From Bacillus sp. AFS088145 (GTDB taxonomy: Bacteria > Bacillota > Bacilli > Bacillales > Bacillaceae_G), in contig NZ_NUUX01000013.1 in the NCBI RefSeq assembly GCF_002564465.1, positions 411,023-475,022 on the forward strand: a stretch of DNA of 64,000 nt, in the 5' to 3' direction. Position numbers and translations under genes: made by a program. Under the pieces are notes generated by a model. That model was given only the letters and a program-made list of their open reading frames with translations. It was not told the origin of the DNA and did no database searches. This document shows positions 35,537 through 44,770 of this stretch, in pieces; positions within the stretch are counted from its first letter, which is position 1; each line of letters starts with the position of its first letter.

Positions 35537-35681
35537 AGTTAAGTCCTCCCCTTTTACTACTTACTATTTATTCAACACTTGTAAACTATTTCCTTTTATA
35601 TTTCATGCTAAAAATAAAGGGATTTCACTATATATAGTCAATTATTTATAAATATTAAAACTAGACAATGGAGGAGAAATT

Positions 35682-36170
35682 TTGATTAAAATTGTTAAAG
35701 TAAAAAAAGAAGAGGAATCAAAATTACACAATTTAATGCAATTTTATATTTATGAATTTACTAAATATCTTCCTGAAATTAAACTCGGGGAGAACGGTTC
35801 TTATCATAAGTTTAATTTGGAAAAATGCTGGCAGGATCTAGATTATCACGCTTTTTTTGTATTGTATAATGAAGAACTGATCGGATTCGCTATAATTGAG
35901 GCTTCATTAGAATCAACTTCAAATTGTATAGAAGAGTTTTTTATAATTAAAAAATATAAAGGGCATGGTTTTGGTAAGAAAGTTGCAATTGAACTTTTCA
36001 AACTGTTTCCTGGAAAATGGAGTATCTCACAAATTGAAAAAAATGAACCTGCCAAAGCTTTTTGGAGAAATGTAATTAATTATTATACAAAAGGGAACTT
36101 TACTGAAAGGGTTGATGAGAATAAAAAGACAATCCAAGAGTTTGATACGTATGAAATTATAGAAAATTAA
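35682..36170 (+). CDS. GNAT acetyltransferase
   Basis: 162-residue acetyltransferase. EEFFIIKKYKGHGFGKKVAIELF holds the acetyl-CoA pyrophosphate loop (K-G-H-G-F-G-K) and the C-terminal region has KAFWRNVINYYTKGNF. The target is unknown. The start is a TTG at 35682 behind GGAGGAG. It is monocistronic and shares a bidirectional terminator with convergent rtcB. Confidence 0.82.
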   Translation: MIKIVKVKKEEESKLHNLMQFYIYEFTKYLPEIKLGENGSYHKFNLEKCWQDLDYHAFFVLYNEELIGFAIIEASLESTSNCIEEFFIIKKYKGHGFGKKVAIELFKLFPGKWSISQIEKNEPAKAFWRNVINYYTKGNFTERVDENKKTIQEFDTYEIIEN

Positions 36171-36177
36171 TTTAAAA

Positions 36178-36206
36178 CAAAGCCACAATATAGGTGGCTT
36201 TTGTTT
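36178..36206. terminator. Bidirectional terminator between the GNAT gene and rtcB
   Basis: Stem AAAGCCAC/GTGGCTTT with T/A runs on both sides. Confidence 0.8.
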
Positions 36207-36222
36207 TGTTATATAGATCGAT

Positions 36223-37682
36223 TTAATTTGCTTTGAAATTATAAAGTGGTTTAATGACTTTAATAACTTCGATTGCATCTTTAGTATTTTCAATGATTTC
36301 TTTCATTTCCTTATAAGCCATTGGACTTTCGTCAAGTGTACTCTCTAAAACTGAAGTACTCCAAACATCCTTCATTGTTTCTTTAAACTCATCAAGTGAA
36401 AGAGTTGCTTTTGCTTTGGAACGACTAAGAATTCGACCTGCACCATGAGGGGCCGAATAGTTCCAATCTGGATTTCCTTTTCCGATTGCAATCAAACTAC
36501 CATCTCGCATGTTGATCGGAATTAATACTTTCTCACCTTTTTGGGCGGAAATCGCTCCTTTACGAAGAATCATGTTTTCGATATCAATATAATTATGAAC
36601 AGTCGTAAATTGTTCAACAACTGTTAAATCCATATTCTTTACGATTTCATCCATCATTGCCTTCCGATTCCATAAAGCATATTCTTGGGCAATTGCCATA
36701 TCATGCATATATCGATCAAACCAAACTCCTTCCAAATAAGCTAAATCCTTTGGAATATATTGTGAAGGAAGATTTTTTAATGCCGCTTCAATTTCTTTTT
36801 CACGGCCTTCATCCCTTAATTGCTGAATGACTTTTGAACGATTTTCTGACTGGCTTTTTAATAATTCATACGCCTTTTTCTGATAAAATTCCGCTACAAC
36901 TTTACCTAAATTTCGGCTTCCAGAGTGAATCACAAAATAAATAGTTCCGTCTTCATCAGCATTACACTCAATAAAATGATTTCCTCCACCAAGTGAACCT
37001 AAGCTAAGCTTTGTTCTTGTTTCATTTAATTCTTTAAAACAGTACAGCTGTGAAAAATCAATTTTCTTCACAAATTCATGCTTATTATTTCGAATTGAAA
37101 ACCCTGATGGAACATGTTTACGAATGACAGCATCTAGTTTTTGAAAATCGATTTCTTTTTGTGAAACTGTTATTGTTTCCATTCCACAACCTATATCGTA
37201 CTTTAACCTCTAATTTCTTAGAGAGTGGACTATACCTTCTCTACAATCATCGGAGTATGCAGCTCCTTATGTAGGCTCGCCGTGTTAATTTTCCCATCCG
37301 ACATTAGGAAATAGAATAATTCTGCACAATCGTCTGCTAACAACGTGCAAGTCTCTGAACCATTTGACTATGTCACCATAGCCTCTGGCTGCTGATTGCC
37401 CTCGACTATATTTTACGTTAGGGTTTCCAGCAATTGAGCGAGTTTTTTAACGTTGAAGCCGTTTTAGTTAACCCCAACGAGATTTGGAACAATTTTATCT
37501 TGAATTGTCATTGTCGTTCCAATTGTACATCCCTTACCTGCATGAGTATCAGGCATAATTCTAATTTTAGAACTTTTCACGAACTCTTGATTACATAGTT
37601 CAATAATTTGCCCAATTGCTCCTTGTTCCACATTATCTGTAAATATTTTAGCTTCATTAAATGAGCCTTTAACTGTAAGCAT
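36223..37682 (-). CDS. rtcB: RtcB RNA ligase, split by an intron
   Basis: GTP-dependent RNA ligase that joins 2',3'-cyclic phosphate (or 3'-phosphate) and 5'-OH ends. Exon 1 is 37470-37682 (about 71 codons, ending PNLVGV) and exon 2 is 36223-37197 (starting DIGCGM). Joined, they give about 395 residues, normal for RtcB, and restore the Mn-binding VGVDIGCGM. Exon 2 also has SLGGGNHFIE, IHSGSRNLG and PHGAGRILSR with the guanylylated-His region. Neither exon alone would be active. ATG 37682 follows GAAGGAG. No archease or rtcA gene is adjacent. Confidence 0.9.
37198..37469 (-). ncRNA. Group I self-splicing intron in rtcB, no ORF
   Basis: About 272 nt, full of stops, between the two rtcB exons. 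Minus-strand core motifs appear in group I order: P-like AATTGCTGGAAACCC (37435-37421), Q-like GGCAATCAGCAGCC (37400-37387), R-like GTTCAGAGACT (37360-37350) and S-like AAGGTATAGTCC (37238-37227). The exon end GTTGGGGTT (37478-37470) can pair over 9 bases with GGCTTCAAC (37460-37452), giving a P1 helix with the required U-G at the splice site. The 3' boundary is uncertain by three bases. No homing endonuclease is present. Confidence 0.87.
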
Positions 37683-37797
37683 CATGTTCTCCTTCAAGTT
37701 AGTTTTATTTTAAGGTATAACTTTATTAACCTATTTCAAAGCATTTGATGATAGTTCTAGATTTTCATTAATTTTATTAGCTACAATTATTTGACGA

Positions 37798-38253
37798 TCA
37801 CTTTAGATTTTCTAAATTTAATGAATACGAAAGAAATTCTTTATCAACTTGATAGCCATTTTTTTCATACAATGCTTGTGCCGATTTATTATCAATCGCA
37901 GTTTGTAAATCTAATGCTTTTGCTTTCGATTCGATTGCAAATTTCTTTGCCGCATTTAACAACAATTGTGCTACTCCTTTTTGCCTTGAAGTTTCGGTTA
38001 CATATAAGTCATTTAAAATCCATAACTTTTTCATTGATACCGAAGAAAATGAAGGATATAACTGAGTAAATCCCATATATTGCTCTTCTTCTTTTACGAG
38101 AAAAATAACAGAATCTTTGTTATGGATTCGTTCGGTTATAAAATCAATCGCTCCGTTTAAATTACTTTCTTGTTTATAAAACATTCTGTACTGATCAAAT
38201 AAATTTGCTACTTCTGTAATATGCTCTGATTTTGCACGAACTACTTCCATCAT
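37798..38253 (-). CDS. GNAT acetyltransferase
   Basis: 151-residue acetyltransferase: VVRAKSEHITEVANLFDQYRMFY, LNDLYVTETSRQKGVAQLLLNAA (acetyl-CoA loop R-Q-K-G-V-A) and IDNKSAQALYEKNGYQVD. Resembles diamine/amino-acid N-acetyltransferases in the N-terminal block, but the substrate is unknown. Tandem ATGs at 38253 and 38250 follow AGAGGTGAC. It lies between rtcB and the divergent NAD salvage operon. Confidence 0.83.
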   Translation of the reverse strand: MMEVVRAKSEHITEVANLFDQYRMFYKQESNLNGAIDFITERIHNKDSVIFLVKEEEQYMGFTQLYPSFSSVSMKKLWILNDLYVTETSRQKGVAQLLLNAAKKFAIESKAKALDLQTAIDNKSAQALYEKNGYQVDKEFLSYSLNLENLK

Positions 38254-38516
38254 GTCACCTCTTCTAACTAATAATTAATCTATTAGTTAGTTCGGTACAT
38301 TTCATTAATTTCCTCTAATCGCTACAAAGGATACAAAACCTACGAAAAATAGTAATTTTTAATGGTAAAGTTAATAATATAAACATGATTTAATAAATTT
38401 CCAAAATTTAGGTTTTCATCTGAATTAACTTATAATAAGATTGAAGATGAAAAACTAATTTAATTTTTTCTATTATGTGAAGGAATTAACATTCTTACAC
38501 TTGGGGTGATTAATCA

Positions 38517-39068
38517 ATGGATAAAAAAGCGCTCATTATTATTGATTATACGAACGACTTTGTAGCAGATGCTGGTTCATTAACTTGTGGTAAACCGGCA
38601 CAGGAAATTGAGCAAAGTATTCTTAAACTAACTAAAAGTTTCATCGAAAATCAAGATTATGTTGTATTTGCAGTAGATGTCCATGATGAGAACGATCCGT
38701 TTCATCCCGAAACAAAATTATTTCCACCTCATAATATTAGACATACTAAAGGAAGAGATTTATATGGTGGATTAATGGATTTATACAATTCATCGAAAGG
38801 CAATTCAACTATTCAATGGCTCGATAAAACTCGTTACTCCGCTTTTGCAGGAACAGAACTTGAGATAAAACTAAATGAAAGAGGCATAAACGAACTTCAT
38901 TTAATAGGAGTTTGCACTGATATTTGTGTATTACATACCGCAGTCGATGCTTATAATAAGGGTTATAAAATAGTCGTTCACCAGCAGGCTGTTGCAAGCT
39001 TTAATGCAGCTGGGCATGAATGGGCATTAAGTCATTTCAAAAATACTTTAGGGGCGGAAATAAGATGA
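38517..39068 (+). CDS. pncA: Nicotinamidase
   Basis: 183-residue isochorismatase-fold hydrolase that deamidates nicotinamide to nicotinate. The triad is visible: Asp10 in IIIDYTNDF, a lysine in DKTRYSAF, and the nucleophilic cysteine in GVCTDICVLHTA. VDVHDENDPFHPE supplies the metal-binding Asp/His residues. It is the first gene of pncA-pncB-nadD-nadE; its TGA stop overlaps the pncB ATG (ATGA). SD-like GGGGTG precedes the ATG at 38517. Confidence 0.93.
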   Translation: MDKKALIIIDYTNDFVADAGSLTCGKPAQEIEQSILKLTKSFIENQDYVVFAVDVHDENDPFHPETKLFPPHNIRHTKGRDLYGGLMDLYNSSKGNSTIQWLDKTRYSAFAGTELEIKLNERGINELHLIGVCTDICVLHTAVDAYNKGYKIVVHQQAVASFNAAGHEWALSHFKNTLGAEIR

Positions 39069-40534
39069 ATTACAACTTTCAAGATGATAGCTTTGCACTT
39101 CATACAGACCTTTATCAAATTAATATGGCGGAAACTTATTGGGGAGACAATATTCACAATAAAAATGCTATTTTTGAACTTTATTTTCGTAAACTCCCAT
39201 TTGGAAATGGATATGCAATCTTTGCAGGTTTAGAAAAAATAATTAGTTATCTACAGAACTTTAAATTTAGTAGTTCAGATCTTGCCTATTTAAAAGAAGA
39301 ACTAGGATATAAAGATGAATTTATTCAATTTCTGTCTAATGTAAAATTCACAGGATCAATTAGAGCAATACAAGAAGGTGAATTAGTTTTTGGCAATGAA
39401 CCAATTTTAAGAGTTGAGGCCCCTCTTTTAGAGGCGCAATTAATTGAAACTGCCTTATTAAACATTGTCAATTATCAAACATTAATTGCTACTAAAGCAT
39501 CACGAATTAAACATATCGTTGGTAATGATACATTAATGGAATTTGGAACGAGACGTGCTCAAGAATTTGATGCTGCCATTTGGGGAGCAAGAGCCGCTTA
39601 TATTGGTGGATTCCATGCGACTAGTAATGTTCGTGCTGGTAAATTATTTAATATTCCTGTTTCAGGTACTCATGCTCATGCGCTCGTGCAAGCATATCGG
39701 GATGAATACATAGCTTTCAAAAAATATGCAGATCTTCATTACAATTGTACATTCCTAGTTGATACATACGATACACTTAAAAGTGGAGTGCCTAATGCGA
39801 TTAAAGTCGCAAAAGAACTAGGTGATAAAATTAACTTTGCAGCAATCCGACTAGATAGTGGTGACCTAGCCTATTTATCGAAAGAAGCTAGAAAAATGCT
39901 CGATGAAGCTGGGTTCGTAAATACTAAAATTGTTGCATCGAATGATTTAGATGAATATACAATTTTAAATTTAAAATCGCAAGGAGCCAAAATTGATTCT
40001 TGGGGAATCGGAACAAAGCTTATTACAGCATATGATCAACCGGCTCTTGGAGCTGTTTATAAATTAGTGAGTATTGAAGATGAAAATGGGAAAATGATTG
40101 ATACAATAAAAATTTCTCAAAACCCAGAAAAAGTTACAACACCTGGACTAAAGAAATTGTATCGAATTATTAATACAGTTAACCATCACGCTGAGGCTGA
40201 TTATATTGCCCTTGAAGATGAAGATCCAAGGTCTGAGGAAAAAATAAAGTTATTCCATCCAATCCATCCATATATCAGTAAGTTTGTAACTAATTTTGAA
40301 GCTAGAGAACTTCATCACCAAATCTTTACTAAAGGTGAATTAGTCTACAAAGTGCCTGCAATTAAAGACATTCAGGATTTTGCTGAAAACAACTTAAGTG
40401 TACTTTGGGAAGAATACAAACGTGCATTAAACCCTGAAGAATATCCAGTAGACTTAAGTCAAAAATGTTGGGATAACAAAATGGAAAAAATAGCAGAAGC
40501 TAGAAAGAAAACAGAGGAAATGAAAAATGGCTAA
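39065..40534 (+). CDS. pncB: Nicotinate phosphoribosyltransferase
   Basis: 489-residue enzyme, ATP-assisted formation of nicotinate mononucleotide from nicotinate and PRPP. LHTDLYQINMAETYW is the family start, MEFGTRRAQEFDAA the active-site region, SGTHAHALVQAY carries the phosphorylatable histidine, and AIRLDSGDLAYLSKEAR the phosphate site. The start ATG at 39065 overlaps the pncA stop by four bases, giving translational coupling. Second step of the Preiss-Handler salvage route. Confidence 0.95.
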   Translation: MNYNFQDDSFALHTDLYQINMAETYWGDNIHNKNAIFELYFRKLPFGNGYAIFAGLEKIISYLQNFKFSSSDLAYLKEELGYKDEFIQFLSNVKFTGSIRAIQEGELVFGNEPILRVEAPLLEAQLIETALLNIVNYQTLIATKASRIKHIVGNDTLMEFGTRRAQEFDAAIWGARAAYIGGFHATSNVRAGKLFNIPVSGTHAHALVQAYRDEYIAFKKYADLHYNCTFLVDTYDTLKSGVPNAIKVAKELGDKINFAAIRLDSGDLAYLSKEARKMLDEAGFVNTKIVASNDLDEYTILNLKSQGAKIDSWGIGTKLITAYDQPALGAVYKLVSIEDENGKMIDTIKISQNPEKVTTPGLKKLYRIINTVNHHAEADYIALEDEDPRSEEKIKLFHPIHPYISKFVTNFEARELHHQIFTKGELVYKVPAIKDIQDFAENNLSVLWEEYKRALNPEEYPVDLSQKCWDNKMEKIAEARKKTEEMKNG

Positions 40535-41156
40535 AATTGGGATTTATGGCAGTTCGTTTGATCCGATTACAAACGTTCATTTATGGACTGCGAGTACGAT
40601 CGCTCATCGTTGTCAATTAGACAAAGTTATCTTTTTACCATGCTCTTCAAAAAGAAGAGATAAACAATTACATAATACTGATGAACATCGTTGGAATATG
40701 TTAAAATTGGCAATTCAAAACAACTCAAAGTTTATTGCAGATGATTATGAAATGAGTAAAGAAGCTTGGGAAGTTTTCACTTACTATACAATGAACCATT
40801 TTAAAGCGGAATATAGTGAAGATGAAGTTTATTTCATAATGGGAGCTGATCTCCTAGAAGATATAGCAGAAGGAAAATGGAAATACGGAGATCAATTAGT
40901 TTCCGAAAATAAATTCATTGTAATGGCACGTGATGGAATTGATATGCTAAAGACCATCTCTCGTTCTCCCTTATTAAGAAATAATGATAATGGTTCAAGA
41001 TTTCATCTAATTGATAAAGGATTAGCGATGGAAATTAGTTCAACATATATCCGAGAAGAGTTTGCTAAAGGCGGCGAGCCAAGATATTTATTACCTGAGG
41101 ATTGCTACGCTTATATTAAAAAATACAATCTGTATCAAAAGGAGAATGAAGATTGA
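40527..41156 (+). CDS. nadD: Nicotinate-nucleotide adenylyltransferase
   Basis: 209-residue nucleotidyltransferase converting nicotinate mononucleotide and ATP to deamido-[19 protein letters not shown] is the N-terminal nucleotide-binding motif; the canonical H/T-x-G-H reads TNVH, with Val for Gly. [10 protein letters not shown] near the C-terminus is the second family motif (I-S-S-T-x-I-R). It overlaps pncB by 8 bp. Because it lies in a salvage operon and is divergent from housekeeping NadD motifs, it is likely a second, salvage-dedicated copy. Confidence 0.88.
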   Translation: MAKIGIYGSSFDPITNVHLWTASTIAHRCQLDKVIFLPCSSKRRDKQLHNTDEHRWNMLKLAIQNNSKFIADDYEMSKEAWEVFTYYTMNHFKAEYSEDEVYFIMGADLLEDIAEGKWKYGDQLVSENKFIVMARDGIDMLKTISRSPLLRNNDNGSRFHLIDKGLAMEISSTYIREEFAKGGEPRYLLPEDCYAYIKKYNLYQKENED

Positions 41157-41974
41157 ACAGTTTACAAAAAGAGATCGTCGAAGAAATGAAAGTAAAGCCA
41201 GTTATCGATCCTAAAGAGGAAGTAAGAATTAGTGTTGATTTCCTAAAAACCTATCTAAAAAAACATCCATTTTTAAATGGTTTTGTATTAGGTATTTCAG
41301 GTGGTCAAGATTCAACTTTAACTGGTAAACTTGCACAAATAGCTATAGATGAATTAAATAGTGAGCAATCAGAAAAAAATTATCTATTTATCGCAATTCG
41401 ATTACCATATGGCGTTCAAATGGACGAAGAGGACTGCCAGGAAGCGTTAAAGTTTATTCAACCAACTAAGACCTACACAGTGAATATTAAAGCTGCTGTA
41501 GATGCTAGTGTTAAAACATTAAAAGATATTGGCGTTGACCTTACTGATTTTGCAAAAGGGAATGAAAAAGCACGTGAAAGAATGAAAGCTCAATATAGCA
41601 TTGCTGCTATGAATGGGTGTGTTGTCTTAGGCACCGACCATTCCGCTGAGGCTGTTACTGGCTTTTATACTAAATATGGCGATGGTGGATCAGACCTTTG
41701 TCCGATTTTCCGTCTAAATAAACGACAAGGAAAGATGCTACTAAAAGAATTAAATTGCCCACCTAAGCTATATGAAAAAGTTCCGACTGCTGACCTTGAA
41801 GAAGATCGCCCACAATTAGCAGATGAAGTCGCTCTTGGAGTTACATATGATGACATCGATGATTATTTAGAAGGTAAAGAAATTAATAGTGACTCTCAAG
41901 CAAAAATCGAATCATGGTTTAATAAATCTAGACATAAGAGACAAATGCCATACACTGTTTTCGATAAATTTTAA
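41153..41974 (+). CDS. nadE: Ammonia-dependent NAD synthetase
   Basis: 273-residue NAD+ synthetase, the last step of the pathway (deamido-NAD to NAD using ammonia). The P-loop [18 protein letters not shown] (about residues 44-61) binds [25 protein letters not shown] is the second active-site block, and [25 protein letters not shown] is the typical tail. No glutaminase domain is present. TTG start at 41153 behind AAAGGAG; it overlaps the nadD stop by 4 bp. A terminator follows. Confidence 0.95.
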   Translation: MNSLQKEIVEEMKVKPVIDPKEEVRISVDFLKTYLKKHPFLNGFVLGISGGQDSTLTGKLAQIAIDELNSEQSEKNYLFIAIRLPYGVQMDEEDCQEALKFIQPTKTYTVNIKAAVDASVKTLKDIGVDLTDFAKGNEKARERMKAQYSIAAMNGCVVLGTDHSAEAVTGFYTKYGDGGSDLCPIFRLNKRQGKMLLKELNCPPKLYEKVPTADLEEDRPQLADEVALGVTYDDIDDYLEGKEINSDSQAKIESWFNKSRHKRQMPYTVFDKF

Positions 41975-41980
41975 TTCATG

Positions 41981-42006
41981 AAAGCTACCGAATTTGGTAG
42001 CTTTTT
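41981..42006 (+). terminator. Terminator of the NAD salvage operon
   Basis: Stem AAAGCTACC/GGTAGCTTT followed by T-run. Confidence 0.85.
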
Positions 42007-42089
42007 CACTTTTGTGCTCAATAAATGGATATGAAAGTTAAAATTGGAGAAGGTAATAATACAGTCATTAAGAAAGGAATGTTCATATT

Positions 42090-42230
42090 ATGTGGATTTT
42101 ATTTTTTATTCTTTTAATCTTATGGGTATTAGGCTATTTTACTTTCCATATCGCAGGCGGACTAATTCATATTCTATTAATTATCGCAATTATTGTATTT
42201 ATCGTTAACCTATTTAGACGTAAAAAGTAG
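42090..42230 (+). CDS. Lmo0937-family small membrane protein
   Basis: 46 residues, nearly all hydrophobic: MWILFFILLILWVLGYF, then HIAGGLIHILLIIAIIVFIV and a basic LFRRKK tail. The GG-x-IHILL pattern and two short helices match the Lmo0937 family of Firmicute membrane peptides, whose function is unknown. An AAGGAA-type SD lies 11 bases before the ATG, and a terminator hairpin follows 30 bp after the stop, which supports expression. Confidence 0.8.
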   Translation: MWILFFILLILWVLGYFTFHIAGGLIHILLIIAIIVFIVNLFRRKK

Positions 42231-42259
42231 CAATTCTTTATATACTTTTTCTACAAACA

Positions 42260-42290
42260 GAGGGCTTGATTTTTCAAGCTCTTTTTCTTA
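42260..42290 (+). terminator. Terminator of the small membrane protein gene
   Basis: Stem GAGGGCTTGA / TCAAGCTCTT followed by TTTTC. Confidence 0.75.
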
Positions 42291-42387
42291 TGCCATTTCT
42301 ATTCCTAATCCTACTTTTAACCTCTTCTATATTCCTCTATTTTTGAATAAACTTCTATGAATGTCATAAATATAAAGGAGCGAAATT

Positions 42388-43896
42388 ATGCCAGTTAGTA
42401 TGGAGCCTCCTATATCAATGGAACAAATGCTTCAAACAATTCGTACAGGACTACCAAAAACACTTGAGCCTAAAAATATTATTATTGTTGGTGCTGGGAT
42501 ATCAGGTTTAGTAGCAGCTTCACTTTTAAAAGGAGCGGGACATGAAGTAACAATTCTCGAAGGAAATAATCGAATTGGTGGTCGTATTTTTACTAATCGT
42601 AATTTTTATGCAGGACAGTATATGGAAAATGGTGCAATGAGATTACCATCTATTCACTTGCTTGTATTAGAGTATATTAAGAAATTTAACCTTCCGTTAG
42701 AAGAATTCATTAATAGCACTCCAAACGATATTATATACGTAAACAATGTAAGAACCATTCAAAAACTTTATGAAGAAAATCCAGACATTCTTAACTTCCC
42801 TACTTCACCATCTGAAAAAGGCAAAACAGCTGAATATTTGGCTCAATACGCCATGCAACCTGTAACTGACTTCATTAAAAAGAATCCAAAAAAGAATTGG
42901 GAAATCGTTATTAAATTACTTGATCGTTATTCGATGGAATATTATTTAAAATATAATCCATATGGTAAAACTTTATCAGTTGGAGCCATTGATATGATTA
43001 AAGTTATGCTTGGGATGGAAGGCTTTCCTGAGCTTTCATTCACTGCCTTACTTCGAGAAGTAATGATTCTATTTACTCCTGGACTAAAGTTTTATGAAAT
43101 AAAAGGTGGAAACGATCACTTACCTTATTCATTCCTACCTGAATTACAAGAAAATATTATTTACCATCAAAAAATGAAAAAAATTGAGCAACATGACTCT
43201 TCAGTTACGATTCATACAGAAGATACACAAACTTCGCAGGCATATTCGGTAACTGGAGACTTAGCCATCATTACTATTCCTTTTTCATTACTAAACTTCG
43301 TTGAAATCCTTCCACGCGATTTATTTTCTTATAACAAATATAAAGCAATTCGACAATTACATTATGTTCCTTCGACTAAAATTGGATTACAATTTAAAAC
43401 TAGATTTTGGGAGAAAGCGGGTTTTATTGGAGGAAAAATGATTTCTGATCTACCTGTTCGTTATTCCTATTTCCCAAGCCAATCCGTTGGTTCAGAAGGC
43501 CCAGGTGTCATATTAGCAAGCTATACATGGGAAGATAACGCATCAATTTGGGATAGCTTAACTGAAAAAGAACAAATAGAGAATGCGCTAGAAGATTTAT
43601 CCAAAATTTACGGTAAAGAAATATATAATGAGTTTATTACTGGTAATACATTTAGTTGGTCAGAAAATCCTTTTTCAGGTGGAGCTTTTGCTATTTTCAA
43701 ACCTGACCAGCAAACTGAGATTGCCCCATATATATCAACCCCAGAAGGACTAATTCATTTTGCTGGTGATCACACTTCTACAGCCCCAGGTTGGATTCAA
43801 GGCGCAATCGAATCCGGAATAAGGGTGGCTTATGAGGTTAACGATTTACCTAAATCAACAGCAAATGAGAAGTTTGAAATACATGATCAAGGTTAA
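42388..43896 (+). CDS. Flavin-containing amine / L-amino acid oxidase
   Basis: 502-residue FAD enzyme of the monoamine oxidase fold. IIIVGAGISGLVAASLL (about residues 31-47) and LEGNNRIGGRIFTNR bind the dinucleotide, NGAMRLPSIHLLVLEYIKKF is the L-amino-acid-oxidase-like substrate block, and HFAGDHTSTAPGWIQGAIESGIR is the C-terminal FAD signature. It oxidises an amine or amino acid with release of ammonia and peroxide; the substrate is unknown. No signal peptide. SD AAGGAG precedes the ATG. Confidence 0.9.
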   Translation: MPVSMEPPISMEQMLQTIRTGLPKTLEPKNIIIVGAGISGLVAASLLKGAGHEVTILEGNNRIGGRIFTNRNFYAGQYMENGAMRLPSIHLLVLEYIKKFNLPLEEFINSTPNDIIYVNNVRTIQKLYEENPDILNFPTSPSEKGKTAEYLAQYAMQPVTDFIKKNPKKNWEIVIKLLDRYSMEYYLKYNPYGKTLSVGAIDMIKVMLGMEGFPELSFTALLREVMILFTPGLKFYEIKGGNDHLPYSFLPELQENIIYHQKMKKIEQHDSSVTIHTEDTQTSQAYSVTGDLAIITIPFSLLNFVEILPRDLFSYNKYKAIRQLHYVPSTKIGLQFKTRFWEKAGFIGGKMISDLPVRYSYFPSQSVGSEGPGVILASYTWEDNASIWDSLTEKEQIENALEDLSKIYGKEIYNEFITGNTFSWSENPFSGGAFAIFKPDQQTEIAPYISTPEGLIHFAGDHTSTAPGWIQGAIESGIRVAYEVNDLPKSTANEKFEIHDQG

Positions 43897-44001
43897 GTAC
43901 TAGAGTTAGTGGATTTCGGAGCTTAAATACAAGCAATAGCTCACAAAATGCTTTGACCCAATTAATTGAAGCCCTGATACCACGGAATTCAAGAAAAACA
44001 T

Positions 44002-44031
44002 AAAACCCACAAGGAACATCTTGTGGGTTTT
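44002..44031. terminator. Bidirectional terminator
   Basis: Stem AAAACCCACAAG/CTTGTGGGTTTT with a 6-base loop, between convergent genes. Confidence 0.85.
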
Positions 44032-44041
44032 CATCATGATT

Positions 44042-44455
44042 TTATCCAATTTTTAAATAACCTACTGAAGGAACGAAAGAGTATCCTTGATTAATAACCA
44101 AATCTGTAATTTCTGTCGTTTCAGCCTCTCTGACTTGATGAAACAATTTATATTTTATTGATTTTACTTTTTTTCCTCTTAAAACATTATTTAAATAAAT
44201 TAACTCAATTTCTAAAAAAGGTATTCTGTACTTTAAATTATTCGTGATTCTATTTGTGATTAGTTCATTAAACTCAATATCGGCATTAGTAACTGAATTT
44301 TTTTTCATATCATCTACTAATTTATTCTGTTTATCAGTAAACTCACTAATAATATATTCGATTTCCACTTTTGATAGGGAACGAGTTTCTTTTAATGGCA
44401 ATGTAACTTGATTTGTTTTTTCTTTACTAAATAATCGTTTAAAAAATTTAATCAT
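44042..44455 (-). CDS. Hypothetical soluble protein
   Basis: 137 residues, highly charged, with a basic N-terminus (FFKRLFSKEK) and mainly helical composition; no motif recognised. The ATG at 44455 is preceded by GAAGAGGACGGGAC, a moderate SD. A strong terminator lies at its 3' end. It may be a small cytoplasmic or membrane-peripheral protein; nothing in its neighbours indicates a role. Confidence 0.5.
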   Translation of the reverse strand: MIKFFKRLFSKEKTNQVTLPLKETRSLSKVEIEYIISEFTDKQNKLVDDMKKNSVTNADIEFNELITNRITNNLKYRIPFLEIELIYLNNVLRGKKVKSIKYKLFHQVREAETTEITDLVINQGYSFVPSVGYLKIG

Positions 44456-44661
44456 AGTCCCGTCCTCTTCAATTTTTCTTATTTATATTTTGTCATGATT
44501 AAACAAGATTGTAAAAATAATTTTTTAGGCACTAATACTATTCTATTATTAAACCGAAATTCCTTTGTAGAATTGCCTCTCTTTTAAAATATTTAGAACA
44601 AAATTTAATAATTCCAAGAGTCAGGGATTGAATTCGAACATAAAAGACTTAATCAGATAAA

Positions 44662-44770
44662 AAACACCTAGTATTAGGTGTTTCACGTGTAGACAAAGTT
44701 CTAATAACTTGAGTTTCAGACTGATTGCAAGCGCTTGTCAACAGTCTGAAACACCTAGTTTTAGGTGTTT
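44662..44770. repeat. Repeat element copy F (short form) between duplicated hairpins
   Basis: A 65-bp element (44684-44748) lies between hairpins AAACACCTA-GTAT-TAGGTGTTT (44662-44683) and AAACACCTA-GTTT-TAGGTGTTT (44749-44770): equal stems, one loop base changed. The element reads GTGTAGACAAAG, TTTCAGACTGATTGCAAGCG, CTTGTCAACAGTCTG, so the central block of the long form is absent and a clean palindrome remains. The left hairpin has a U-tract on the minus strand. Confidence 0.85.

Noticed and set aside
37198..37469. Intein or simple pseudogene split of rtcB
   Set aside because: The gap is too short for an intein and has stops in all frames. Both exons keep full-length conserved sequence, and group I core motifs are present.
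44611..44645. tRNA 3'-end-like sequence (GTTCGAATTC on the minus strand)
   Set aside because: No T-stem pairing and no other tRNA arms could be built around it.
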